Source of the DNA: Desulforhopalus sp.
GTDB taxonomy: Bacteria > Desulfobacterota > Desulfobulbia > Desulfobulbales > Desulfocapsaceae
Reading direction: 5' to 3'
NCBI GenBank assembly: GCA_030247675.1
Contig: JAOTRX010000002.1
Location: forward strand, 992,001 to 1,056,000
DNA length: 64,000 nucleotides
Shown: in pieces, positions 34,660 through 43,535 of the stretch
How the letters are laid out: the number at the start of each line of letters is the position of its first letter
Numbering within the stretch: position 1 is the stretch's first letter
The notes under the pieces: model-generated
The model's database searches: none
What the model was told of the DNA's origin: nothing
The model's input: only the letters and a program-made list of their open reading frames with translations
Program-made: the position numbers and the translations under genes

Positions 34660-35946
34660 TTACTTGGTGCCCGAACACTTATGGGTCACGACATTATAGG
34701 CACCGCAGGATAGCGGTTTACGCCAGTCTGAGATGAGATCCTTTGATCCCTCAAGAAAGTCCGACCACTCGTCGCCGACCACCAGGCCCGAGGTCTGCCA
34801 GACCGTCTCGAACTGGCCGTTCGCCTGGATTTCGCCGATCAGGACCGGCTTGGTGATATGGTGGTTGGGCATCATCGCCGAGTAGCCGCCGGACAGGTTC
34901 GGCACGGTGACGCCGATAATCGCCTCCTGCACTGCCTTCGGGTCGGTGGTGCCGGCCTTCTCCACCGCCTTCACCCACATATTGAAGCCGATATAATGGG
35001 CCTCCATCGGGTCGTTGGTGACCCGCTTGTCGTTCTTGATAAAGGATTTCCAGGCCTTGATAAAAGCGCTGTTCACCGGGCTCTGCACGCTCTGGAAGTA
35101 GTTCCAGGCGGCGAGATGGCCGACCAGGGGTTTGGTGTCTATACCGGAAAGCTCTTCCTCACCCACCGAGAAGGCGACGACCGGGATGGCGTCGGCCTTG
35201 ATACCCTGATTGCCCAGTTCCTTGTAGAAGGGGACGTTGGCGTCGCCGTTGATCGTCGATACCACCGCGGTCTTCTTGCCGGCGGAGCCGAACTTTTTAA
35301 TATCGGCGACGATCGACTGCCAGTCGCTATGCCCGAAAGGGGTGTAGTTGATCATGATATCCTCGGCGGCAACACCTTTTGCCTTCAGGTAGGCCTCGAG
35401 AATCTTGTTGGTGGTGCGCGGGTAGACGTAGTCGGTACCGGCAAGGACCCAGCGTTTGGCGCCGATATCGTTCATCAGATAATCGACGGCGGGGATGGCC
35501 TGCTGGTTTGGCGCGGCGCCGGTGTAGAAGACGTTCACCGACGATTCCTCGCCCTCATACTGTACCGGGTAGAAGAGCAGGCTGTTCAACTCCTCGAAGA
35601 CTGGCAAAACCGATTTGCGGGATACTGAGGTCCAGCAGCCGAAGGTGGCCGCCACCTTTTCCTTCTGGATCAACTCGCGGGCCTTTTCGGCAAAGAGCGG
35701 CCAGTTGGAGGCCGGATCGACGACCACCGGGGTCAGCTTCTTGCCGAGCAGGCCGCCTTTCTTGTTCTGCTCGTCGATGAGCATGAGCATGGTGTCCTTC
35801 AGCGTCGTCTCGCTGATCGCCATGGTTCCGGACAGGGAATGCAGAATCCCGACCTTGATGGTGTCTTCGGCTGCGGCCGGACCGGCCAGCAGGGCGCCAG
35901 CCAGCAGCCCGCCAGCCAGGTAACTCGCCAATGCCTTCATCTTCAT
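34660..35946 (-). CDS. urtA: Urea ABC transporter substrate-binding protein UrtA
   Basis: The protein has 428 residues from the ATG at 35946, preceded by AAGGAGAAG. A signal peptide ends AGPAAAEDTIKVG. UrtA blocks follow: GILHSLSGTMAISE, FGCWTSVSRKSVLPVFEE, YPVQYEGEESS and GFNMWVKAVEKAG. It binds urea in the periplasm. It is the first gene of the urt-ure run and carries the sigma-54 promoter about 65 bp upstream of its start codon. Confidence 0.96.
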   Translation of the reverse strand: MKMKALASYLAGGLLAGALLAGPAAAEDTIKVGILHSLSGTMAISETTLKDTMLMLIDEQNKKGGLLGKKLTPVVVDPASNWPLFAEKARELIQKEKVAATFGCWTSVSRKSVLPVFEELNSLLFYPVQYEGEESSVNVFYTGAAPNQQAIPAVDYLMNDIGAKRWVLAGTDYVYPRTTNKILEAYLKAKGVAAEDIMINYTPFGHSDWQSIVADIKKFGSAGKKTAVVSTINGDANVPFYKELGNQGIKADAIPVVAFSVGEEELSGIDTKPLVGHLAAWNYFQSVQSPVNSAFIKAWKSFIKNDKRVTNDPMEAHYIGFNMWVKAVEKAGTTDPKAVQEAIIGVTVPNLSGGYSAMMPNHHITKPVLIGEIQANGQFETVWQTSGLVVGDEWSDFLEGSKDLISDWRKPLSCGAYNVVTHKCSGTK

Positions 35947-36011
35947 GTGGCTTCTCCTTTCTTCCTTGGTTGAAAATATGTCACCCTTTGTGACGTTCAT
36001 GACCATGTAAA

Positions 36012-36027
36012 AGCAAGGGATATGCCA
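36012..36027 (-). promoter_or_regulatory. Sigma-54 promoter for urt-ure
   Basis: On the minus strand the site reads TGGCAT-ATCCC-TTGCT, which fits the TGGCAC-N5-TTGCA consensus with the invariant GG and GC at -24/-12. Transcription would start near 36001, leaving a leader of about 55 bases before urtA. A TGCA-N7-TGCA dyad at 36111-36125 lies where an NtrC-type enhancer is expected, but this second part is weak. Confidence 0.75.
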
Positions 36028-36204
36028 TCTCTGGAACGAACTTGTAACTCGCTGTATTACGGTTTATTTATGGCTATGTTGTGGTTTGGATTGAAGATTT
36101 TCGGGTGTTTTGCAATGAAAATGCAGTACGTTTTTGTAGAGCTAATTATTAAAATATGACATAAATGTAAATTGCTATTGCGCTTTCGCAGCGCGCAAGC
36201 CGTC

Positions 36205-36238
36205 GGCATGGGCTGGCGATCCGCCTCCAGCCCATGCC
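36205..36238. other. Perfect 12-bp hairpin in the urtA upstream region
   Basis: GGCATGGGCTGG and CCAGCCCATGCC with a 10-base loop lie between divergent genes. No T-run follows on either strand. The role is unknown. Confidence 0.5.
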
Positions 36239-36347
36239 GGCATCCGAGTCCGGAAACGGAAAAAGAAGAAGAGCTCCTTGAACAGGTGGGGGTTTAGCGT
36301 TATCTTTATCCGGTGAGTTGTTAATAACCTATTTAGAAGGTGAAAAT

Positions 36348-36584
36348 ATGGCGAGGTCGAAGTGCCCATCCTGCGAATATCACGAATTTGAAGCCGTTCC
36401 CGTCACTACCAAGACCGGGCAAAAATTTTGTCTCATCCAATGCGTGGCCTGCGGCACGGTTGTCGGGGCCCTTGATGAGGTGAAGATTGCCAGCCTTATC
36501 AAAAATGCTGAGAAAAAATTTTCGAAGTTCCTGGAAAATCTGAATCGCAAGGTGGTCAATGTCTGCAACCGCAAGAACACATGA
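36348..36584 (+). CDS. Small zinc-ribbon protein, unknown function
   Basis: The protein has 78 residues from the ATG at 36348 (AGAAGG before it). It contains CPSC at residues 6-9 and CVAC at 32-35, a two-knuckle zinc ribbon, followed by a helical basic tail (NAEKKFSKFLENLNRK). A role in nucleic acid or protein binding is only a guess. It is transcribed away from urtA and precedes another small gene. Confidence 0.7.
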   Translation: MARSKCPSCEYHEFEAVPVTTKTGQKFCLIQCVACGTVVGALDEVKIASLIKNAEKKFSKFLENLNRKVVNVCNRKNT

Positions 36585-36695
36585 CCTGCGGTGAAACACT
36601 GTACGTCTGAACCTCTTTGTCGTCTGCCGGGAACGTATCCCGTTCAAGACGGCGGAGTGCCCCTCCCTCCAAGTTCCCAGAAAAGGAAGATCCTC

Positions 36696-36899
36696 GTGGA
36701 AGAAGATATCGGCAAAAAACTTGTGCAAGCTCTGAAGGATCCCAACAGCACCGATAGTCAGGAGAGTATTGCCAAGGCAATGGAGCTGACCAAGGCCTAT
36801 GCCAGTTCCGGCTCGGCGACCCACTTCAGTACGGTTACCAAGCTCTTCTATGATCTGTTTGAAATGTTTGAAACGGGGAAGGATCCGCGGATCAAATAG
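36696..36899 (+). CDS. Small helical protein, unknown function
   Basis: The protein has 67 residues if translation begins at GTG 36696, which has AGGAAG six bases upstream. The frame is open from 36591 but its first 35 codons look non-coding. The product is predicted all-helical (DIGKKLVQALKDPN, ESIAKAMELTKAYASSG). Its end overlaps the 3' end of the convergent HD-domain gene by 8 bp. No family recognised. Confidence 0.55.
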   Translation: MEEDIGKKLVQALKDPNSTDSQESIAKAMELTKAYASSGSATHFSTVTKLFYDLFEMFETGKDPRIK

Positions 36900-37788
36900 T
36901 CGGAGGGATGCGTTTGAGGTATTTGTGCAGGCAGTTTATATCTCGACACTTCTTGATGATTTTTTTCAAATAGGCGACATTCTTGTCAATATTCTCAATA
37001 TAGAGGTTGCGATCGATACCGTGCCTCTCGCGAAAGTGGGTTTGCATCGCCTCGGAGGTATGCGAGAAGGTGGTAAGGAGTCGCTTGAGAACGACGTTGT
37101 GGTAAAAATTCGCGGTATGCTCCATCAGTTCAAGGGCCGAACCGTGTTCGCTGACGCCACCGGCGTGCAGCTCGTTATACAGCAGGGGGAGGCATTCCAG
37201 GTAATAGCGGTCGGCCATTTGCGCCAGGATATCCGCCGACCCGACTATCTGGCCGATGAGCTGAATGTCCCGGCTATGAAATTCAAAGGTTGAGGGGTCG
37301 CTGTTCAGGTCGGTATATTTGATGATCGTCGTGCAGTCTTCGGCGATATCATCGCTCAAGCCCTTGCGTGCGGCGTAACGCTTGAGAAAGAGGATCGATC
37401 GCTCTTCATGGTTGGCCAGATATTCGGTGCCGGAATGGGCGGTGTCTCCCTCTACAAGAAGCATCCCGGTGTCGTGAAAATAGGCGGCGAGGAGGCCTCG
37501 CAAAAGCATGTCGGCGGTAATCGGCACGGAATTGCAGTGCAGTCCGTCGAAGAGACGGATAGTCGCCAGAACAACCATCTGGCTGTGGCGGAGGTTGTGG
37601 TAGGGCAGGGTATTTTTCTGGAAATCGGGATGAGCACCGCCAAAGAATGCCGCCAGGTCGTTATGCACCTCGCGGATGAGTTGAAGATCGGCACCATGGC
37701 TGACATTTTTAGCGAGCGAGAGAATTTCATCGAGGGGAGTACCGGTCAGTTTGCCCTCGAAAAGATATGAAATATATTTATTGTCCAT
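36892..37788 (-). CDS. HD-domain phosphohydrolase/phosphodiesterase-like protein
   Basis: The protein has 298 residues from the Met at 37788; frames starting further upstream (to 37893) are possible. Metal-binding residues of an HD fold are visible: YHNLRHSQMVV, AAYFHDTGML and HEERSILFLKRY. The spacing resembles the catalytic core of class I cyclic-nucleotide phosphodiesterases more than GdpP or HD-GYP. The substrate is not known. It is adjacent to, and convergent or divergent with, only small or signalling genes. Confidence 0.75.
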   Translation of the reverse strand: MDNKYISYLFEGKLTGTPLDEILSLAKNVSHGADLQLIREVHNDLAAFFGGAHPDFQKNTLPYHNLRHSQMVVLATIRLFDGLHCNSVPITADMLLRGLLAAYFHDTGMLLVEGDTAHSGTEYLANHEERSILFLKRYAARKGLSDDIAEDCTTIIKYTDLNSDPSTFEFHSRDIQLIGQIVGSADILAQMADRYYLECLPLLYNELHAGGVSEHGSALELMEHTANFYHNVVLKRLLTTFSHTSEAMQTHFRERHGIDRNLYIENIDKNVAYLKKIIKKCRDINCLHKYLKRIPPTI

Positions 37789-38089
37789 GTCCGCTCTGGA
37801 AAGTTCAGGTGTAATGTCGCCACGTTTTCCACACATTCTATCATTTCCCGGTAGGATATGGCAAACTCTCCTTTTTAGAAACATTTTTTTCACGGAAAGT
37901 CTCTTTGCCTGGGTCGTTCATGCGGTCGATGCCCGTCGATTTGTCGCATCAGAATCGTACGATAATGGAAATAATAACGTGTTGTCTGGACTTTATCTTC
38001 TTTTGCAAGTAATCTTTTTTAGGTAAAACATTGGAAATCGGCAAAGCAGGTTGGGCCTCAGATCTTTGTAATCATCGCAAAAACCGTAG

Positions 38090-38995
38090 ATGAGTGAGAT
38101 GGCAGAAAAGGTAGATTCCGTTGTTGTGTTGATCGTTGATGACGACGAGCTGGTGCGTATGGCCTTGAGTGTCCTGGTCGGCTCCCTCGGCTATCACTGC
38201 CTGGTTGCCGGGGACGGCATCGAGGCGCTTGCCGTTCTGCGATCAACTCCCGTCGATCTTGTCCTGACCGATATCGTCATGCCGGGGATGGACGGCTTAG
38301 AGCTTTTAGCCCATATCCATAAGGAACACAAAGAAACCGATGTTATCATCTCCACCGGTTTTCATGAAAAAGCCAGTTATGCCGCGGTAATAAAGGCGGG
38401 AGCCATCGATTTCATTAAAAAGCCTATCGACCAGGCTGAGCTTGAGGCCAAACTGGCCAGGGCCGTCCGCGAACGCAGCCTTATCCGCAAGTTGCAACTT
38501 TTGTCGAAGCAGGACAGCTTGACGGGGATTCTCAACAGGAGGGCCTTTGACGAGCGCTTTTCCTACGAGGTGGAAAGGGCCAGCCGGCAGAACTATCCGC
38601 TGATGCTGGCCAGTATCGATATCGACAATTTCAAGGAGTACAATGATCAGTTCGGCCACCAGGAAGGTGATAAGGCCTTGGTAGGCCTCGCTGAAATAAT
38701 GAAATTGTGCACCAGGGAGAGCGTTGATTTGTGCTTTCGCCTGGGTGGCGACGAATTTGCCGTTTTGCTCCCCCAGGCCACCGCCAGCCAGGGGACGGAA
38801 ATTGTCCAGAGGATTCTTCTGACCTTCATCGAAAAGGACTTTTCCGGCACCACTCTTTCCATAGGCCTAGTTTCCTGCAGGCGCAATAAACGAATACCCA
38901 AGGAAGAAGACGAACGGGCCATGAAGGAGCGCGCCGACCAGGCCATGTATGATGCCAAAAAGAGCGGCAAGAACTGCGTGATCACCAGGATTTGA
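38090..38995 (+). CDS. Response regulator diguanylate cyclase (REC-GGDEF)
   Basis: The protein has 301 residues. The receiver domain (about 11-128) has the acidic pocket IVDDDE, the phosphoacceptor Asp in LVLTDIVMPG, and the Lys in FIKKPID. The cyclase domain (about 145-301) has the RLGGDEFAVLL active site. It would make cyclic di-GMP from two GTP when phosphorylated. No canonical RxxD inhibitory site stands five residues before GGDEF. No cognate histidine kinase is adjacent. Confidence 0.93.
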   Translation: MSEMAEKVDSVVVLIVDDDELVRMALSVLVGSLGYHCLVAGDGIEALAVLRSTPVDLVLTDIVMPGMDGLELLAHIHKEHKETDVIISTGFHEKASYAAVIKAGAIDFIKKPIDQAELEAKLARAVRERSLIRKLQLLSKQDSLTGILNRRAFDERFSYEVERASRQNYPLMLASIDIDNFKEYNDQFGHQEGDKALVGLAEIMKLCTRESVDLCFRLGGDEFAVLLPQATASQGTEIVQRILLTFIEKDFSGTTLSIGLVSCRRNKRIPKEEDERAMKERADQAMYDAKKSGKNCVITRI

Positions 38996-39052
38996 CGGTC
39001 TGCCTTCTTCCCGCCGCCGGTGGACTGTCGGCGGGGTTTGTGCCGGATGGCA

Positions 39053-40480
39053 TCAACCAAGGGCATCCTTGTGGAAGCTCGTGTCCGGTGCAACCGGATA
39101 TTTCCCGTTGAAACAGGCGAGACAGAAGTCCTCGCTGGTCATCCCCGTAGCCTTCACCAAACCTTCAAGACTTAAATAATGCAGGGAATCGAGGCCGAGA
39201 TATTCGGCGATCTCGGCGATGGTTTTCTTGTTGGCGATAAGCTGGCTGGCCGACGGGAAGTCGATGCCGTAGTAGCAGGCGTGCCTGGTGGGGGGGCAAC
39301 TCACCACCATGTGGACTTCCTTGGCGCCTGCCTCCCGCAGGGCCCGCACCCGGCTTTTGCCGGTTGTCCCCCTAATGATCGAGTCTTCGACGATAATCAA
39401 CCGTTTTCCCTTGAGAAAGGAGCGAACCGGATTGAGTTTGACTTTGACGTTGAAGTCGCGCATTGACTGGGTCGGCTGGATGAAGGTCCTCCCGACATAG
39501 TGATTGCGGATCACGCCCATTTCCAGTGGAATACCGGAGGCCTGCGAATATCCGAGGGCGGCGTAGTTGCCGGAATCGGGAAAGGGCATGACGAAATCGG
39601 CGTCGATTTTTGCTTCCTCGGCGAGGATCTCGCCCATCCGCTTACGTGCCTGGTAGACATTGATCCCGAAGATCTCCGAATCGGGGCGGGCGAAGTAGAC
39701 CTGCTCGAAGATACAGAAATGGCTGTTTTGTTTTGGCCAGGGGAAGATCGAGGTCATTGTCCCGTCTCTGAACAGCAGTATCTCGCCGGGCGCGATGTCC
39801 CGGATGTATTCCGCCTCAACCAAGTCAAGAGCACAGGTTTCCGAGGCGACGATCCAGCCGTTGCCGCCACCGTTCTTGAGTTTGCCGAGGCAAAGGGGGC
39901 GAAAGCCATCGGGATCGCGGACGGCGATCATGGTGTCCTGGGTCATGAGCAGGAGGGAATACGCCCCCTTGAGGGCGGTGAAGGTCTGGCTGAGGGCCTG
40001 TTCCAGGCCGAGGTGGGCGGCGCGGGCCATGAGATGCAGGACCACCTCGCTGTCCATGGTGGTTTGGAAAATTGATCCGCGCTCTTCCAAGCCGGCGCGG
40101 AGGGCAATGGAGTTGACAAGATTGCCGTTATGGGCAACCGCCATGGTCGTTCCCTTGTGGGTGACAAGGAGCGGTTGGGCGTTGGTGAGATTTGACGCCC
40201 CGGTTGTCGAGTAGCGCACGTGACCGATAGACAGATGGCCCTGCAGTTTCTGGATTATGGCCTCGGAAAAAACCTCGGGCACCAGCCCCATGTTTTTGTG
40301 CATGGACACCTTGCTGCCATCGGAGGTGACAATTCCGGCGCTTTCCTGGCCACGATGCTGCAGCGCATACAACCCGAAGTAGGCGAGTTTAGCGGAGTCC
40401 GGGTGATTATAAATACCGCAAATTCCACACTCATGGGTGGGGCGGCCGTCTGAAAGGTTCCTGCGGGTGTTTTGCGGCAT
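39053..40480 (-). CDS. purF: Amidophosphoribosyltransferase
   Basis: The protein has 475 residues. A propeptide of about 17 residues is followed by the catalytic Cys in HECGICGIY, so it is processed like the Bacillus-type enzyme. The glutaminase domain has YALQHRGQESAGI; the phosphoribosyltransferase domain has the PRPP loop VEDSIIRGTTGKSR. Cysteines near the end (DFCLACFNGKYP) fit an Fe-S-containing enzyme. It catalyses the first step of purine synthesis. Confidence 0.97.
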   Translation of the reverse strand: MPQNTRRNLSDGRPTHECGICGIYNHPDSAKLAYFGLYALQHRGQESAGIVTSDGSKVSMHKNMGLVPEVFSEAIIQKLQGHLSIGHVRYSTTGASNLTNAQPLLVTHKGTTMAVAHNGNLVNSIALRAGLEERGSIFQTTMDSEVVLHLMARAAHLGLEQALSQTFTALKGAYSLLLMTQDTMIAVRDPDGFRPLCLGKLKNGGGNGWIVASETCALDLVEAEYIRDIAPGEILLFRDGTMTSIFPWPKQNSHFCIFEQVYFARPDSEIFGINVYQARKRMGEILAEEAKIDADFVMPFPDSGNYAALGYSQASGIPLEMGVIRNHYVGRTFIQPTQSMRDFNVKVKLNPVRSFLKGKRLIIVEDSIIRGTTGKSRVRALREAGAKEVHMVVSCPPTRHACYYGIDFPSASQLIANKKTIAEIAEYLGLDSLHYLSLEGLVKATGMTSEDFCLACFNGKYPVAPDTSFHKDALG

Positions 40481-40579
40481 CGAGAGAAAGTCCTTAATTG
40501 TCTTGAAAATCGGTTGGTTGGTGCATTGTCCAGGTACTGTCCTAGTCTTAGTGATTTTCAGTAATTGCCAAAAATAGGG

Positions 40580-40610
40580 AAAGGCACAAAGAGCTTCTCT
40601 TTGTGCCTTT
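40580..40610. terminator. Rho-independent-type hairpin between purF and the M20 peptidase gene
   Basis: AAAGGCACAAAGAG and CTCTTTGTGCCTTT form a perfect 14-bp stem with a 3-base loop. It lies downstream of the minus-strand peptidase gene and upstream of purF, and on the minus strand is followed by CCCTATTTTT. Confidence 0.8.
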
Positions 40611-40710
40611 TCTTGGGAATCCCAAAACCGGAAATCTATAACAAGTATTCCCCAAATTCAACAAGAAAGATCTGAAGGCTTTGGAAAAAGATAGTCTGAG
40701 CTGGCTTCTC

Positions 40711-41856
40711 CTATTCGGTTACCAGGGCGTACAGGAGCTCGGTGAGGTTCACCAGATCGTTGAGATTCATCTGCTCGTTTACTGTATGCACCTTGTCCAT
40801 GCCGGTTGCCACTATGGCAGTGGGCAGGCCGTAGCCATTGAAAATGTTGGCATCGCTGCCGCCGCCGGCAACAAGATGCCGAAGGTCTTTGCCGCAGGCG
40901 CGCGCCGCCTTTTCAATGCGTTGCAGCACCGGGGCATCAGGGGCGATGGCCAGCAGGGGATAGTCGTCAACGATTTCGATGGATACCGTTGGTTTATTGT
41001 CACCGGTTGCCGGGTTGCCCTGCCAATCGGCTACTGCCCTTTCGAAGGCCTTGAATATCTCTTCGGTATAACTCGCCAATTTTTTATCTGAGTGACTGCG
41101 GACCTCTCCCTGCAAGATGACCCGTTCCGGTACGATATTGGTTGCCACCCCACCCTGGATCTTGCCGAAATTGCAGGTCGATTCCTCGTCAAGCCGGCCT
41201 ATGCGAAGGGCTGCCAGGGCCTGGGCGGCAATCGTCAGGGCATTGATGCCGGCCTCCGGGCAGAGCCCGGCATGGGCGGCCAAACCTTTAATTTCAATGG
41301 TGAACTTGTTGGCGGCCGGGGCGCCGATGATGACATCGTTGTTACCGGTGGAGTCAAGGGCGTAGCCATAAGCGGTTTGCAGCTTTTGGTAATCGAGGCT
41401 CTTGGCACCCAATAAGCCGATCTCCTCGCAGGTGGTGATAATCACCTCGATGGTTGGATGGGGGGCATTATTTTCTCTCAGAAGGGTGAGCAGTTCAAGG
41501 ACTGCGGCAATACCCGCTTTGTCGTCGCCGCCGAGGATGGTATCACCTCTGCTGGTAAAGATATCGCCGTTTCTGATCACCTTGACACCGTCGGCTGGTC
41601 CCACGGTGTCCATGTGGCAGGACAGAAACAAGCCGTCCCGGTCCGCCATGTTGCCGTTAAAGCGGATGATGAGGTTTCCCGATTCCGAGCCGGTTTGGCC
41701 AGCGGAATCATCTTCATAAATTGTGTCGGCGCCGAGTTCGGCAAAAACCCTTTTGAGATGGGCGGATATCGCCCCTTCCTGGCGAGACGGGCTACTTATC
41801 TCACATAATTCGGTAAAGGTGGCGGCTAGCCGTTCCCGGTTAATTGCAATGTTCAT
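40711..41856 (-). CDS. M20-family tripeptidase T-like peptidase
   Basis: The protein has 381 residues. Metal ligands and catalytic residues are visible: LSCHMDTVGP, ILGGDDKAGIAA, ITTCEEIGLLGA, YALDSTG, and GGGSDANIFN with the later ligand region. A lid/dimerisation domain (about 185-290) interrupts the catalytic one. It resembles PepT-like exopeptidases that trim short peptides in the cytoplasm. AAGGA precedes the ATG. Confidence 0.9.
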   Translation of the reverse strand: MNIAINRERLAATFTELCEISSPSRQEGAISAHLKRVFAELGADTIYEDDSAGQTGSESGNLIIRFNGNMADRDGLFLSCHMDTVGPADGVKVIRNGDIFTSRGDTILGGDDKAGIAAVLELLTLLRENNAPHPTIEVIITTCEEIGLLGAKSLDYQKLQTAYGYALDSTGNNDVIIGAPAANKFTIEIKGLAAHAGLCPEAGINALTIAAQALAALRIGRLDEESTCNFGKIQGGVATNIVPERVILQGEVRSHSDKKLASYTEEIFKAFERAVADWQGNPATGDNKPTVSIEIVDDYPLLAIAPDAPVLQRIEKAARACGKDLRHLVAGGGSDANIFNGYGLPTAIVATGMDKVHTVNEQMNLNDLVNLTELLYALVTE

Positions 41857-41925
41857 AGGTGATCCTTTTTCTTTTGTGCCGCAAGGGCAGGTTTCGTTTG
41901 AGCAGACAACCTGTATAACCCAATA

Positions 41926-43095
41926 TTATTTTTGCAGAAGAACGACGGCATGGCAGCCGATCCCCTCCTTCCTGCCGGAGAATCCCAATCCTTCGGTGGT
42001 GGTCGCCTTAATATTAATGACATCCGGGCCGACTTGACAGGCCCGGCCGAGAATTTTCCGCATTTGTGGCAGGAACGGGGAAAGCCGGGGGGCCTGGCAG
42101 ACCAGGGTGATGTCGGCATTGACCATTGCATAACCTTTCTCCCTGGCCAGGGCTATGACCTGTTCGAGAAGGTGAATCGAATAGATGCCTGCAAACTTGT
42201 CGTCCGAATCGGGAAAGTGTTTGCCGATATCGCCGCAACCGAGGGCCCCGAGGAGGGCATCGCACAGGGCGTGGGTGAGAACATCGGCATCGGAATGGCC
42301 AAGCAGGCCGTGGCTATGGGGGATGGTGACGCCACCCAGCACCAGTTTGCGGTTTTCGACGAGTCGATGGGCATCGTAGCCGTGGCCGATGCGCAAGGCC
42401 GGTGCCGGCCGAGACCCTGCAAGAATGTGTTCGGCCAAGAGAAGGTCCTCCGGACGGGTTATTTTGATGTTGGTCTCGGCGCCTTCGACGATGGTTACCG
42501 GGATGGCGGCCCTTTCCAGAAGCGACGATTCATCGGTGACGTCGGCGTCGCCATTCAGCTGATACGCCCTGTGCAGGAATTCCCTTCGGGCAGCCTGGGG
42601 GGTCTGGGCCTGCCACAGGGCGCTTCGGTCGATGGTGTCCTGAACTCGGCCGGTGGCATCGGACCTTTTCAAGGTGTCCTTTACCGGGATTGCGGCGATG
42701 GCGGCACCGCTGGTCAGGGCTGCCTGGTAACACCTGTTTATGAGGTCGCCACTGACCAGCGGCCGGGCCCCGTCATGCACCAGGACGATTTCGATGCCGT
42801 CATCCAGGGCGTCTAGACCGGCCTTCACCGAGTCCTGGCGCCGCCGTCCGCCGGCCACTATCAGTAAGTTGTCCCCGGTCAGGCCATGGTCTGCGAGAAG
42901 CTGCCGGGTTTGTTCGGCCATGGCGGCAGGGGCGACAACGACGATGGTGGTGAGGAAGTCTTTATCGCAGAAGGCGGAGACGGTGCGGACAAGAATCGGG
43001 ATGCCGGAAAGCAGGTGGTACTGTTTCGGCTGATCAAGCTTCATCCGGGTGCCGAAACCGGCGGCCGGAATAATAACAGCGGCTCGTTGGGTCAT
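41926..43095 (-). CDS. ispDF: Bifunctional IspD/IspF isoprenoid enzyme
   Basis: The protein has 389 residues. Residues 1-228 are IspD (IPAAGFGTRMKLDQPKQY, VLVHDGARPLV, ITRPEDLLLAE), which joins CTP to methylerythritol phosphate. Residues 229-389 are IspF (RIGHGYDAHRL, GHSDADVLTHALCDALLG, NIKATTTEGLGF), which makes the cyclic diphosphate. The fusion is common in proteobacterial lineages. It lies directly downstream of rnpB. Confidence 0.96.
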   Translation of the reverse strand: MTQRAAVIIPAAGFGTRMKLDQPKQYHLLSGIPILVRTVSAFCDKDFLTTIVVVAPAAMAEQTRQLLADHGLTGDNLLIVAGGRRRQDSVKAGLDALDDGIEIVLVHDGARPLVSGDLINRCYQAALTSGAAIAAIPVKDTLKRSDATGRVQDTIDRSALWQAQTPQAARREFLHRAYQLNGDADVTDESSLLERAAIPVTIVEGAETNIKITRPEDLLLAEHILAGSRPAPALRIGHGYDAHRLVENRKLVLGGVTIPHSHGLLGHSDADVLTHALCDALLGALGCGDIGKHFPDSDDKFAGIYSIHLLEQVIALAREKGYAMVNADITLVCQAPRLSPFLPQMRKILGRACQVGPDVINIKATTTEGLGFSGRKEGIGCHAVVLLQK

Positions 43096-43135
43096 GGGAG
43101 ATGGCTGCGCTAAAGTCTCGGAAACGAAAGAAAAA

Positions 43136-43487
43136 CGGAGCGGGCTATAAGCCGAATTCTGTACCTCGGCAAAGAGGCCATGATCATTTGACTAGGATGT
43201 TGATTGCTCAACATCTCGTGCAACCTACCCGGAGATCTCGGACGGGCCGCCCTCAAACATCTCCCTATTTGGTCTTGCTCTGGGTGGGGTTTGCCGTGCC
43301 TTCCATGTCACCACGGAAGCGGTGAGCTCTTACCTCGCCGTTTCACCCTTACCTGACGGATCAGGCGGTTTGTTTTCTGTGGCACTTTCCCCCGGTCGCC
43401 CGGCGTTCGCGTTACGAACCACCCTGCCCTGTAGAGTTCGGACTTTCCTCCCCGGCCTGAGCCGGAGCGATCATGCGCCCGCTCCGA
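43136..43487 (-). ncRNA. rnpB: RNase P RNA, type A
   Basis: On the minus strand the 5' region GGAGCGGGC pairs with the 3' GCCCGCTCC (helix P1). The universal AGGAAAGTCCG follows near 43450, and GGGGGAAAGTGCCACAGAAA lies further in. The 3' end has CAGAATTCGGCTTATAG. Length about 350 nt is normal for the bacterial type A ribozyme that removes tRNA leaders. Ends are inferred from P1 and may be off by a few bases. Confidence 0.95.
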
Positions 43488-43535
43488 TCAGCAATGTAGT
43501 TGGAAAGTGCGAAAGAAGAAAGGGAAAAGTGACCC

